Of a stretch of 64,000 nucleotides of DNA, positions 55,381 to 64,000 are shown piece after piece (the first letter of the stretch is position 1; each line of letters starts with the position of its first letter). The position numbers were made by a program, and so were the translations under genes. The notes under the pieces were generated by a model, which saw only the letters and a program-made list of their open reading frames with translations, was not told where the DNA came from and ran no database searches. Source of the DNA: Pegoplata infirma (lineage: Eukaryota > Arthropoda > Insecta > Diptera > Anthomyiidae). Location of the stretch: the NCBI GenBank assembly GCA_963921195.1, contig OY992536.1, positions 289,683,530 through 289,747,529 of the forward strand, in the 5' to 3' direction.

Positions 55381-56017
55381 AGAGTGGTCCAAAGAAATAA
55401 TTTTTTAAAAAACAATTTAAAATAATTTTTTTGTTAATATACAATAAAAAAATACTTACATCTGAGAAAAATGGTCCAAAAATTTTAATTTTGTAGTTAT
55501 CCGTTCATAAGTTATTAAAGTTTAAAAATTTATTTTTTTAGTGAATACAAAATAATTTATTGGTTTTGTAATTTCTATTTAACAGCAATTCTAATTAATT
55601 CTATTCCTTTCGACAGCATATAAAGCTAAACAATTTAAATTATGTTTATTTTTAACTAAACACGAGTTGTTCAGGCGCGAAATTTTACCAACAAGTTGTT
55701 CGGTGGTAAAATTTCGCGCCTGAACAACTCGTGTTCAGTTAAAAATAAAGATAATTTAAATTGTTTAGCTTTATCTGCTATTGAAAGGAATATAATTGAT
55801 TAGAATTATTGTTGTTAAATAGAAATAACAAAACTAATAAATTATTTTGTATTCACTAAAAAAATTAAATTTTTAAACTTTAATAACTTTTGAACGGGTA
55901 ACAACAAAATTAAAATTTTTGGACCATTTTTCTCAGATATAAGTATTTTTTTATTGTATATTAACAAAAAAAATATTTTAAATTTTTTTTTTAAAAAAAT
56001 ATTTTTTTGACCACTCT
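55381..56017. repeat. 637-bp palindrome with AGAGTGGTC ends
   Basis: The two halves are complementary almost throughout: AGAGTGGTC and GACCACTCT at the ends, ATGGTCCAAAAATTTTAATT against AAATTAAAATTTTTGGACCA, AAGCTAAACAATTTAAATTA against its partner, and the centre CAGGCGCGAAATTTTACCA / TGGTAAAATTTCGCGCCTG around a loop of about 17 bp. The flanks (ATAATT and AATTAT) extend the palindrome, so no separate TSD could be read. Probably a foldback DNA element inserted at the edge of the family-F repeat. Confidence 0.65.
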
Positions 56018-57308
56018 AATTATGACCTCAGAATTAAAAAAACTCGATAACTTCAAAAATATTACTCGGAGAGCTTTTGGTTATTTCTATTCTATTTGGC
56101 GGCGGTTCCTTTATAAGGATACCAAAAAGTTGGTTTTGAAATCCAAATTAGCAAATCCAAATCCACTTGGTGGCGCAAATCCAAGATTTACTATACAAAA
56201 TATTGGCCTCTACATTTTGAGCATTTAGTACATTTATTTTATATTTAGTACATTTTTTGTTTTTAATGCAAAAAATTGCGTTATTAGGGGACAAATAATA
56301 AAAATAAAACAATAACATCGATATTTTCTTGTTTATTGTTAATTATTTTATTTATTTTTTTTTATTAGCTGCTTTCATGAGAAAAATGTGAAAACTGAAC
56401 GAAAATATAATTAACAAAAATTTAGTTAAAAATTATTATTTTTATTTTTTGATTTGTTCCCAATTTTCTTGAATTTTTTCCGACCTTTTTTCAGTTGTAG
56501 CGGCACCGCCGCCTACCGTCGTTGTACAAAATGCCTTCGGACTTTTTGTTGTGTCGGCAATATTTACCGAGATATGAGCATTTCAAAATTTTTGGGAATG
56601 CTAACTTTTTTTGATCCAAACATGTGAAGAGGACCGGCGATACTATGGTGAGCCCGAGAATCACAAATGCTCTATCTGGCTTAGTTTTCCAGATAGCGCC
56701 ATTTTTAGTTGTCTTAAAAAAAAAATTACAATTTATTTTTGCTAATATTAGCAACAATACTTTTAAAAATTTGGTCAACTCAATTTTAAATTTAGCAAAA
56801 AATAAATTAGTTCGAATTTTGTTTAAAATTGCTAATGCGCTAAATGAAGTTTACAAAATATTTTTGCTAACAGGCTAACACGGTGAGCCTCAGCGGTGTT
56901 TAGGTTCAACTTAAGTGTCGACAAAAAGTGTAAACGCAGTTCGATTTCTACTTGATTAAATGCCTCAAAACTTTTAACAGCGAAATCGTAGCTGCTCGCA
57001 TTCGTGAGATATCGCGAAATTGTGTTTTTGTATTTTCTAAAATTTTGACAATAAAGTTTTTTAAATATCTTCAAAAACTGAGTATGCAGTTTTAATTGTA
57101 TTTACAATTACAGGTCACAAGCCAGTTAATATCAAAATCATATCTTCTCAATTTCGCGAGAAATCGCAAAGTTAAAAAAAAAAAAAAATGGGAAAACATT
57201 TTATTTTTCGCATAAATTAGCAGTCCAGACATTGATTTGAGCAGTTTTACCACATTTAACCACATAAAATTTAAACTGCATACAATATATTTGCCATTTC
57301 TTGATTTT

Positions 57309-57969
57309 TATACCCTCCAACTACAGTATGGGGGTATACTCACTTTGTCATTCCGTTTTTAACGCATCGAAATATCGGTCGGGGACCCCATAAAGTATAT
57401 ATATTATTGATCTATGATCGATTCTAAGACTTTTGTAGAATGTCCGTCCGTCCGTCCGTCTGTATAAGACACGATGCAGTCCAAAATAAATGAGATAGAC
57501 TCGTTAAGTTTGGCAGGAATATGTCTTTTGGTCCTAGGCAGTTTAAGTTCGTAAATGGGCAAAATCGGAACAGGGGGAAAAAGTTCCCCCCTATAGAACT
57601 TAACTTACCTCTGAAAAACGCTATATTTTCACAGTTTTTTTGTATTTTTGTTAAGCAAATGAAACAATTTGATGTCAGAATAAATTCAAGGTCCTGCACT
57701 TGGCCTAAGGAAATAAAAAAAATCGTTTTTTTGCCCGCCCCCCTTTTGTGGGCGTGGATATTAAAAATGTTTTTAAATAAAGTATTACTTAAGCTGAAAA
57801 AGCATAATAAATAAATTTGTAAACATTTACCGCATGGGTTTATGTGTCCCCCAATGACCCCTACTGACCCCCCCAAAAAAACGCCCCTGCTATTTTTTTT
57901 TTATTTTTTTTTTATATGTTGGAGGGTATTATAGATTCGGCACAGCCGAATTTAACACTCTCACTTGTT
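57309..57969 (+). mobile_element. HINE-b, complete copy
   Basis: The 661-bp copy runs from TATACCCTCCAACTACAGTA...GGGGTATA through CATTCCGTTTTTAACGCATC, CGGGGACCCCATAAAG, a short GTCC core (57441-57466), ACAGTCCAAAATAAATGAG and CTTTTGTGGGCGTGGAT to the 3' GGAGGGTATTATAGATTCGG, the AGCCGAAT hairpin arm and CTCACTTGTT. It interrupts the CACGGTG element. No ORF is convincing. Confidence 0.65.
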
Positions 57970-58035
57970 TTTCCTTTATTTTAGACACTAAAGAAAAAAT
58001 AAATTAATTAATATATAAGCTTGAACAGTTATTTT

Positions 58036-58860
58036 GCAATTTCTCGGGAAATTGATCATCTATAATTTTTATGCTTGCAGTTTTCTCAACTTTAATAACC
58101 TCGAATTCAAACTGCATACCACATTTTTATCGTTAATTGAAGTAAATGTTTTTACAGACCAAAAATAACACAAAGTAATGAATATATAGTAGTTTAGCGA
58201 GTGTTTTAGCGATATCTCGAAAAATTGAGCAGCTATAATTTAAATGTTAACAGCCTTATCACCTTTAATCAATAGCAATTCAAACTGCTTTTCGTATTTT
58301 TCAACAATGTTAAAGAAACTTCTTTTATTAATCAAAACAAGAAATACCCCCAAAAAGCTGTTTTTCGCTATTTCTCGCGAAAGTGAGCAGCTATAATTTT
58401 TTTTTTGGCAGTTTTAATTTCTTTCAACATGCTCAAATCAAACTGCATACCACTTTTTTTTTTATTATTTCTAAAGAACCGGTTTTAAAATATAAATAAA
58501 TAATAAAAAAAAAAATATGTAATTACGCGATATCTCGCGAAATTTAACACCTACAATTTCGATGTCAACAGCTGTGTGACCTTTGATCAAGAACAAGTAA
58601 AACTGCATACCATGTTTTTACGAAGTTTTGAAGAAACCTATCTAAAGATAAAAAAAACGAAAACAAAAACCGCAAAAAATTAATTTCGCGATTTCTCGCG
58701 ATCTAAAGGAGATGGAATTTTGATGTTTACTATTTTGTGACCTTTAAATAAGTACAATTAAAACTGTATACTCAGTTTTTGAAAATATATAAAAAACTTG
58801 AATGTCAAAATTTTAAAAAATACAAAAACACTAATTTCGCGTTATCTCGCGAATGCGAGC
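58036..58860. repeat. Tandem array with a period of about 160 bp
   Basis: Units begin with (T/A)(T/A)TCTCGCGAAA-type words at about 58036, 58208, 58367, 58525, 58684 and 58835, spaced 172, 159, 158, 159 and 151 bp. Each has GAGCAGCTATAATTT-like, TTAACAG...GTGACCTTTAA-like and AAACTGCATACCA-like segments. Inverted units lie at about 56990 and 57150 in the left arm. Divergence between units is high. Confidence 0.6.
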
Positions 58861-59066
58861 AGCTACGATTTCGCTGTTAACAGTTTTGTGACATTTAACC
58901 TTGTTGAAATCGAACTGCGTTTACACTTTTCGTCGACACTAAAGTTCAACCTATACATCGCTGAGGCTCACCGTGCTAATCTCAACTAAAAATTTGCTAA
59001 AGGTTAGTTTACTTGCATTAGCAAAAAAAAAAAATTGTAAATCTACTAATGTATTATTTTGAGTGT

Positions 59067-59270
59067 AGATCTAATAAGATCTTCAATTTCAAATCAGCTA
59101 AAATTTACATTCCATTTTTGGGATCTAATTATATCAAATTTGATCTAAAGAGATATAATCATATATTTTAAGATCCTAAATTTTTGGGGTCAATTGATGG
59201 ATCTATTTATATATAATTATATAAAAAACTATATTATTATATTAAAACTTTTTTACTCGGGTATATTTAA
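59067..59270. repeat. CCCGAG element relic (right end)
   Basis: ATTATATAAAAAACTATATT followed by AACTTTTTTACTCGGG (ending 59261) matches the right end of the 10942-14092 element. The left end was not found; the GATCTAATAAGATCTTC start may be a diverged body. Confidence 0.45.
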
Positions 59271-59399
59271 AAATTGTATAGGATTATATCAAAACATTTT
59301 TATCCTGGTATTTTAATAAATTCCAGCAAAATTTTTTTGTGTTTTGGAGTAAAGAATTTCATTAAAAATGCTTTAAAAAACAAAATACAAATTTTCAAA

Positions 59400-59590
59400 G
59401 TCCCCAAAATTTTTTTGAAAATCCCGGACAAAAATTTTTGAATTTTGAAAAAGCACTCTAAAATCAAAGAAAAAATTTTTAGGATTGTTAAATTTTTTCA
59501 CTTTAGAAAATTTACTTTCACTTAAAAAAGACATTGTGAAGGGGATTCATGGATTCGGCCACGTCGAATTTAACTTTTTTACTTGTTTTT
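59400..59590 (+). mobile_element. HINE-a 3' fragment
   Basis: GTGAAGGGGATTCATGGATT, the TTCGGCCACGTCGAA hairpin and TTTTTTACTTGTT are a diverged HINE-a 3' terminus. No 5' part is recognisable. A T-run of about 20 bp follows. Confidence 0.5.
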
Positions 59591-59599
59591 TTTTTTTTT

Positions 59600-60074
59600 T
59601 TTAATTTAAAGTTGAAATAAATGTATGCAAAATCTAAAGTAGAACAACAATACATATTGGAGAGTCGACTAAATTCTATGAAAAAGTACATGTTTTTTTT
59701 TGTGCAAAAAAATAAAAAAAAAACTGTTAAATCCTGATTAGCATAATCCGGAAGTAAGTTTGAATGCTTTGTACAAAAGAAGCAAGTACATGTATTTGCC
59801 AATAAGAAGATGATGACACACTTGCATATATAAAACTAACAAAATCTATCCCCCGATAAACGCAGAGGTCGTATGATTATATACAAATGAAATTTCGTTC
59901 GTTATGTAAAAATTTAGAATCTTTGCAAAACATATTAGGTGAAAAATCCAAAGATGTTTATTATGGGACATCAGTATATTCTTTGTGGACAAGAGTTATT
60001 CTCACCATATACTACGGAATATGGGTAGTTTTTATGTATATACACTAGAAAAATGTGGTTCATTCATTTCAATT
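59600..60074. other. Non-coding interval, no gene seen
   Basis: No repeat shared with the window and no coding region is visible. Confidence 0.4.
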
Positions 60075-60300
60075 ACACAGTGCTACAAAATCGAAATTTC
60101 CGAATTGGAATGGAATGAAACCAAAAGCAAATAAAAGTTGACATTTTACATAACAAAACCCTCAAGGTTTTTTTTGGTGCAGCGCTAGATTTTTTTACAC
60201 GCATTTAAAGTTAGTGATTTTAAAGCACTTAAGTTTTTGTGTACCAAATATGTCCTACTTTAGGGCCCTGGTATTACCCTTATTGGACAAAAAGCATTAT
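60075..60300. repeat. Repeat pair with 7156-7385
   Basis: Starts TTACACAGTGCTACAAAATC and shares AAAAGTTGACATTTTACA, GCAGCGCTAGA and GGGCCCTGGTATTACCCTTA with the copy at 7156. The end nearest 60300 is decayed in both. Confidence 0.5.
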
Positions 60301-60640
60301 TTATCCTTGATAGCATTTATTTTGATCTAGCTATATCCGTCTTTCGGTCTGTCTGTTTTTTCCTTTGAAAGCACTTGCTCTACATGAACGAACGGAGCTA
60401 TATTTACGAATCGGTATATAACAATTGTCTCTAGATGAAATTAACAAATTCATTTTTATGAGTGTAACTTGTTAAAGTAAGTGTATGCGTTCATTTTATA
60501 ATGCATTTTCTTTTTTGTTTGCTTCTGCAATTCAAAGTTTGCATTGTGAGAATATGTATGGTAAAAATGTGTGTCATTTTAATTCATTGAAAATATTGTT
60601 ACTACACATCACTAGCTTTGACTTACACATACATACACAT

Positions 60641-61906
60641 TAGTGTGTCCCGAAAATTATAAATTTTAGGGCATACTGAACGATGCTTATTAAAGAGCTG
60701 ATCACAAAAAAAAATGTTTTTGGTCATCTTCAGGGCCGCAACCAGCGCATACCCTCTGTGGTACAGGGTATAATGAGTTTGTGCTGATGTTTGTAACTAC
60801 CCGAAATATTGGTCCCTAGAACTACCTTCAAGCATACCGATCTACTCAGAATCACTTTTTGAGTCGATTTAGCGATGTCCGTCCGTCCGTCTGTTTGTCC
60901 GTCCGTCCGTCTGCCCATCTAAGTATCGGTTTAAGCACGATACAGGTCGCAATTTTCAACCAATTGACTTGAAATTTGAAACTTAAGCATATTTTGGCCC
61001 AAGGACGAAGCCTATTGAAACTGAAAAAAATCGGTCCATGTTAAGACCTAGCCGCCATACAAACGCCCCCTTTGAATTAGGCTTAAATGACTCTAATAAC
61101 TATATTTTCAATTTCAAAGGAATCGGGTCAGTCCTTCTGGAAGTCCCCATACAAACCACCCTCCCGATATTCACATAATTTCCCCAAAATTCCTAAAAAT
61201 TAATATATTTGATAAAAATTGTATTTTTAGGTGTTAAACGTGTACTTAAGCAACCAAATCAAATTGGAATATAATTGGACCATTTTTGGACTTAGCTCCC
61301 CCATATCAAAATATCGACCGATATTCAGTTAAATCGGTCTATTGGCAAAAAAATAAACCAATTCCACTAAAATTTGATCTCTGTGTGATTTCTAAACTAA
61401 ATAAAGATCTAACAAAAGATGTAACCAATCGGTCCATGTTTGGACTTGGGACCCATTTTCCGAAAAACACTGGTGTAGGGTATCATATTGTCGGTCTTGA
61501 CCGATTATAACTTTCTTACTTGTTTTTTTTTTTTTAAGTTTTGGTTTAAAACAGAGTTTTAAACAGTTCTTTTAAGTTTTTTTTATAAAATTTATGTACA
61601 TAACGGAGCTTTATAATAAAACTTAAAAACAAAAACTTAACTCAATAAATTATCCATTTTCAAAATTTCAAAACGTTGTGCTTGACCAAAATTGTTCTAC
61701 GAAAACTTTATAAATACTTTTTCCTCAATGTTCTCTACATAATGAAAATTTTGGCATTAATTTTAAAAATATTTTTTATTTTTTTTTTGTGCCCTGAAGA
61801 TGATCTCCAAAATTTTTTAATTTTTCCTCCGTAATCAGCTTTTCAATAAGCATCTAGGGGCATGCCCTAAAGAAATTTCAAAATTTCCTGATTTCGGGAC
61901 ACGCTA
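60641..61906. mobile_element. hAT-like MITE split by HINE-g, TSD ATACACAT
   Basis: The ends TAGTGTGTCCCGAAA and TTTCGGGACACGCTA are inverted with one mismatch; ATACACAT is exact on both sides (60633-60640, 61907-61914). The left part (60641-60747) and right part (about 61670-61906) are inverted around TTTAGGGCAT, GATGCTTATT and AGCTGAT(C/T)AC, so the element is foldback-like. The 25387-25750 element is a relative. The original size was about 490 bp. Confidence 0.7.
60748..61523 (+). mobile_element. HINE-g, complete copy
   Basis: The 5' hairpin is ATACCCTCTGTGGTACAGGGTATA (as ATACCCT...AGGGTAT, 60749-60772). Then come TTTGTAACTACCCGAAATAT, the TTGAGTCGATTTAGCGATG block, a GTCC/GTCT core (60877-60914), CAACCAATTGACTTGAAAT and the end GTCTTGACCGATTATAAC followed by CTTACTTGTT. 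It lies inside the hAT MITE and has no ORF. The split copy at 1889-3561 follows the same order. Confidence 0.65.
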
Positions 61907-61914
61907 ATACACAT

Positions 61915-62969
61915 ACTTAGAGACTTGTTTAACTTAAGTTATATTGCTTTAGGGGTGGTTTCATACAGTTAATACATGGGAGCTTTAAAAGTTATTGAGA
62001 TTTAACATTGAGGATGATAAGATTAAAACAAAATTACTGATTAGAATTGGATATATCGTAAATCATATTTTAAGGGATAAAAATGGTGACCAGATTACAA
62101 TGAAAAATAACGATATTCGTCATAAAACTAGTCCAGCAGTCGCCACAGCCAGTTAACACTCTAAGGCTGGATTACTCAATGCTCCGTTAGAAAATAAGTC
62201 TCCGTTAAATTAAACTTGTTCATACAAATTTTGACATAAGGCTCCGTTAAATCGCCAGTTAGCAGCTAACTTTTCATTGAGTAAGTTTTGAGCGGTTATT
62301 TGTTTATTTTTTTCTGAGATTAATGAAAGAATTTGTTTTATTATTAAAATAATTCTTAAAATTTTCTGAAAAATATTTCCCCCTTTTTACCCTTCCTTTC
62401 AAACATCATAGTCAAAAAATGTTTCTAATCCCACCACTTTTTAAACCTCTCTCGTATATATATCTGCACTAACTAGAATGACACTAATAAAACAAGAAAT
62501 AAATTTTCTACCATGTTAAAGGTGCTGTTGTTTTAAGCTTTAATTAAAGCCTTAGATGTTAAGAATTAAAAACTTTACATTCTCTGTATATAGAATTTGT
62601 GTTTAACACAAAAACCACTTTACTTTACTTCTTATGCTGAACAAACTCTACTTGAACTTTAATTGAACTTTACTGCCATGTTGTACCTACTCTACATCGG
62701 CAGCTAGTCAGTAAGTGTCTGCTAACTAGAAATGATAAGAGTTCATGATGGGTAAGATAAAATGTATTTATAATTTTATTTTTGTAAATTTGCTAAATAA
62801 AAAAATTAAAAATTAATTTTAAAAAATTTCTATTTTTTTCTAAATAGTGAGAAATTTTAATTCTGCTCTGCCGAATCTTAGTAAATTAAAGAAAATAAAA
62901 AATAAAAAAATTTAAATTCGGCCTTGGCGATTGAAACAGCCAGCAATATAATGTAAGATTATTCCAAAG
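61915..62969. other. Non-coding interval, no gene seen
   Basis: A short inverted pair, GGATTACTCAATGCTCCG (62168) and TTTTCATTGAGTAAG (62268), with a repeated GGCTCCGTTAAA-type word between, may be a small MITE. CTGCTCTGCCGAATCTTAG near 62862 resembles a decayed HINE hairpin. No gene is supported. Confidence 0.4.
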
Positions 62970-64000
62970 TTTTTTTTTTTTTTTTTTTTTTTTTCTTTTA
63001 TTGAAATGATCTTAATACTATATTTTAGTTAACATTTCATAAAATTACACCTAGTTTACACTAACAAGTAACTTTTTTCTTTTAAATTAGTTTTATAAAA
63101 TATTAGACACTAAGTCTTGAGGTTTTTTTCTTTTTAAACGTCTTGAATATATATCATCATTGATAAGAATGGAAGCTTCTTCGTTGCTGTGGAGTTGAAG
63201 TCTATTCGCATGTTTAGATGCAAATAGTTGAATTAACTCGGATACTTTGTTTAACCCGAGATCTCTATGTAAATCGTCGTTTCTAATATACCAGGGCGCA
63301 TTGACCAAATTTCTAGCAATTTTGTTTTGAAAACGTTGTATAATTTCTATATGAGTTTTGGAAGCACATCCCCATAATTGAATCCCGTAGGTCCAGACAG
63401 GTTTAAGTACTTGATTATAAATCAGCAATTTGTTATCAATTGAGAGTACAGAATTCCTCCCAATTAGCCAATTTAGTTTTTTTTGTTTTATGTTCAGTTC
63501 ATTATGTTTAATTCTGATGTGGTCCTTCCATGTAAGTTTAGAATCCAGCGTCATTCCCAAATATTTTGCACTGTTAGCATAAGGTACAGCTAAACTTGAA
63601 ATTGTAATTGGTTTATGTGTTATTACTTTGTTAGTAAAGTCAACATGTGTCGACTTACTTTTGTTAAGTCTGAGTCTCCAAGTATCTGTCCAGTCTACAA
63701 TTTCATCAACTGATGTCTGTAGTTTTGAGGTAGATTCGGTTTCATTGTTACCAGTAGCTAAGATGCACGTGTCATCAGCAAAAGTAGCTATTTTGCTGTT
63801 TGTTGGTATGGGTATATCTGAAGTATACAGTAAGTATAGAATTGGACCCAGGATACTGCCTTGAGGTACTCCAGCTTCTATTTTTTTCATATCTGAGTAA
63901 TGTTGTTTATGCTTTACTCTAAAATAACGATCAGTCATATAGGATTCCAAAAGTGATGAAAATTGAATTGGTAATTGAGTTTTAATTTTATATATAAGAC
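62970..64000 (-). mobile_element. Jockey-type non-LTR retrotransposon, 3' end, runs off the window
   Basis: The plus strand has 25 consecutive T at 62970-62994, which is the poly(A) tail of an element on the minus strand. A short 3' UTR of about 100 bp precedes the reverse-transcriptase ORF. The layout (RT as last ORF, no LTR, A-tail) is that of the Jockey clade. The 5' part and left TSD partner lie beyond 64000, so completeness cannot be judged. Confidence 0.8.
63093..64000 (-). CDS. Jockey-clade reverse transcriptase, C-terminal part (partial)
   Basis: The frame is open to the window edge; the apparent start at 63950 is a TTG inside the protein, and upstream codons (SSLLESYMTDRYF context) continue the RT. 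In order from 63950: the GVPQGSILGPILYLLY segment (RT palm motif B, residues 27-42), TFADDTCIL with the catalytic FADD at 57-60 (codons 63771-63782), WRLRLNKSKS, the thumb-side KYLGMTLDSKLTWKDH, and the Jockey-typical YGIQLWGCAS and APWYIRNDDLHRDLG near the C-terminus. It copies element RNA at a nicked target in the nucleus. The frame has no stop or shift over about 300 codons, so this copy is young or nearly intact. It ends in QDLVSNIL at 63093. Confidence 0.9.
   Translation of the reverse strand, partial: LIYKIKTQLPIQFSSLLESYMTDRYFRVKHKQHYSDMKKIEAGVPQGSILGPILYLLYTSDIPIPTNSKIATFADDTCILATGNNETESTSKLQTSVDEIVDWTDTWRLRLNKSKSTHVDFTNKVITHKPITISSLAVPYANSAKYLGMTLDSKLTWKDHIRIKHNELNIKQKKLNWLIGRNSVLSIDNKLLIYNQVLKPVWTYGIQLWGCASKTHIEIIQRFQNKIARNLVNAPWYIRNDDLHRDLGLNKVSELIQLFASKHANRLQLHSNEEASILINDDIYSRRLKRKKPQDLVSNIL

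Larger units (their letters stand above)
56879..58975. mobile_element. CACGGTGAGCCTC element with 4-bp TSD and satellite-like units
   Basis: The ends CACGGTGAGCCTCAGCG and CGCTGAGGCTCACCGTG are perfectly inverted, and arms of about 190-250 bp follow (GTGTCGACAAAAAGTGTAAA with its near-partner, CGAAATCGTAGCTGCTCGCA with TGCGAGCAGCTACGATTTCG). CTAA flanks both ends (56875-56878, 58976-58979). The unbroken site is preserved in the related MITE at 1795-1802. The interior holds repeated units of about 160 bp and a nested HINE-b. The 4-bp TSD and CAC ends recall the 19174-20275 element. Confidence 0.65.
56018..59066. mobile_element. Family-F MITE copy split by a CACGGTG element
   Basis: The part 56027-56878 matches the core of the 1009-1888 MITE: CTCGATAACTTCAAAAATAT, GTGTCGGCAATATTTACCGA, AAGAGGACCGGCGATACTAT and GCTAATATTAGCAA. 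It resumes at 58976 with CTAATCTCAACTAAAAATTT and ends TGTATTATTTTGAGTGTA (59066). The left terminus is missing, replaced by the 55381-56017 palindrome. Confidence 0.55.

Noticed and set aside
57424..57876. 150-codon minus-strand ORF
   Set aside because: It spans the HINE-b body and its GTCC microsatellite (giving a TDGRTD string) and has no domain.
60077..60095. CACAGTG followed by an A-rich stretch, resembling a recombination signal heptamer of RAG/Transib elements
   Set aside because: No nonamer lies at 12 or 23 bp, and no matching inverted end was found.

Overview
This window is AT-rich eukaryotic DNA made almost entirely of nested transposable elements. I found no host gene: the only convincing coding sequences are two retroelement remnants. 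One is a 5'-truncated Penelope-like element with a GIY-YIG endonuclease (7980-8828, +). The other is the 3' half of a Jockey-clade non-LTR reverse transcriptase, cut by the right window edge (63093-64000, -). A third, degenerate coding remnant lies on the minus strand of a DNA transposon (40788-41104). The repeats point to a dipteran, probably a calyptrate fly: many copies of Helentron/DINE-1-type elements with (GTCC/GTCT)n cores, a Jockey element and a Penelope-like element. This assignment is inference from repeat types, not from a gene.

The backbone is a set of Helentron-associated elements (called HINE here). HINE-a has the 5' hairpin ATACCCTC...GAGGGTAT with CTCTAGTGATAG inside; HINE-b has a CTACAGTATGGGGGT 5' end; HINE-g is a shorter relative; HINE-d carries long T-rich (T)nCATCAAA arrays. 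All end near a hairpin of the form ATTCGGC...GTCGAAT followed by CTTGTT. Many copies look far longer than about 1 kb because other elements have landed inside them. The insertions keep target-site duplications (TSDs), so the order of events can be read.

Region by region: 0-3.6 kb, HINE-d and HINE-g with MITEs; 5.3-6.8 kb, HINE-b holding a small hAT element; 7.5-9.5 kb, Penelope remnant between inverted arms; 9.6-16.3 kb, one HINE-d opened by a five-level nest; 17.9-25.2 kb, one HINE-a copy opened by two large foldback elements and hAT MITEs; 25.4-28.6 kb, MITEs and a complete HINE-a; 28.8-32.1 kb, a hAT-type composite with two tRNA-like units and a 22-bp palindromic minisatellite; 33.6-37.3 kb, HINE-d then HINE-a split by a 1.3-kb palindrome; 38.8-43.1 kb, HINE-a split by a hAT element and a CACTATAGG element, then a HINE-b; 43.4-53.3 kb, two copies of a degenerate repeat that give a filled/empty site pair for HINE-a; 55.4-59.3 kb, a palindrome and a CACGGTG element with a satellite-like array; 60.6-61.9 kb, hAT element with HINE-g inside; 63.0-64.0 kb, Jockey.

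The most interesting signals are the datable nests, groups of elements that share unusual TSD lengths (CCC...GGG with 2 bp, CACGGTG with 4 bp), long palindromes that would fold as hairpin RNA, hammerhead-like motifs, and subterminal arrays matching transcription-factor sites (AACCGGTT, CACGTG, CGATTA). All coordinates come from reading by eye; no alignment or database search was run.
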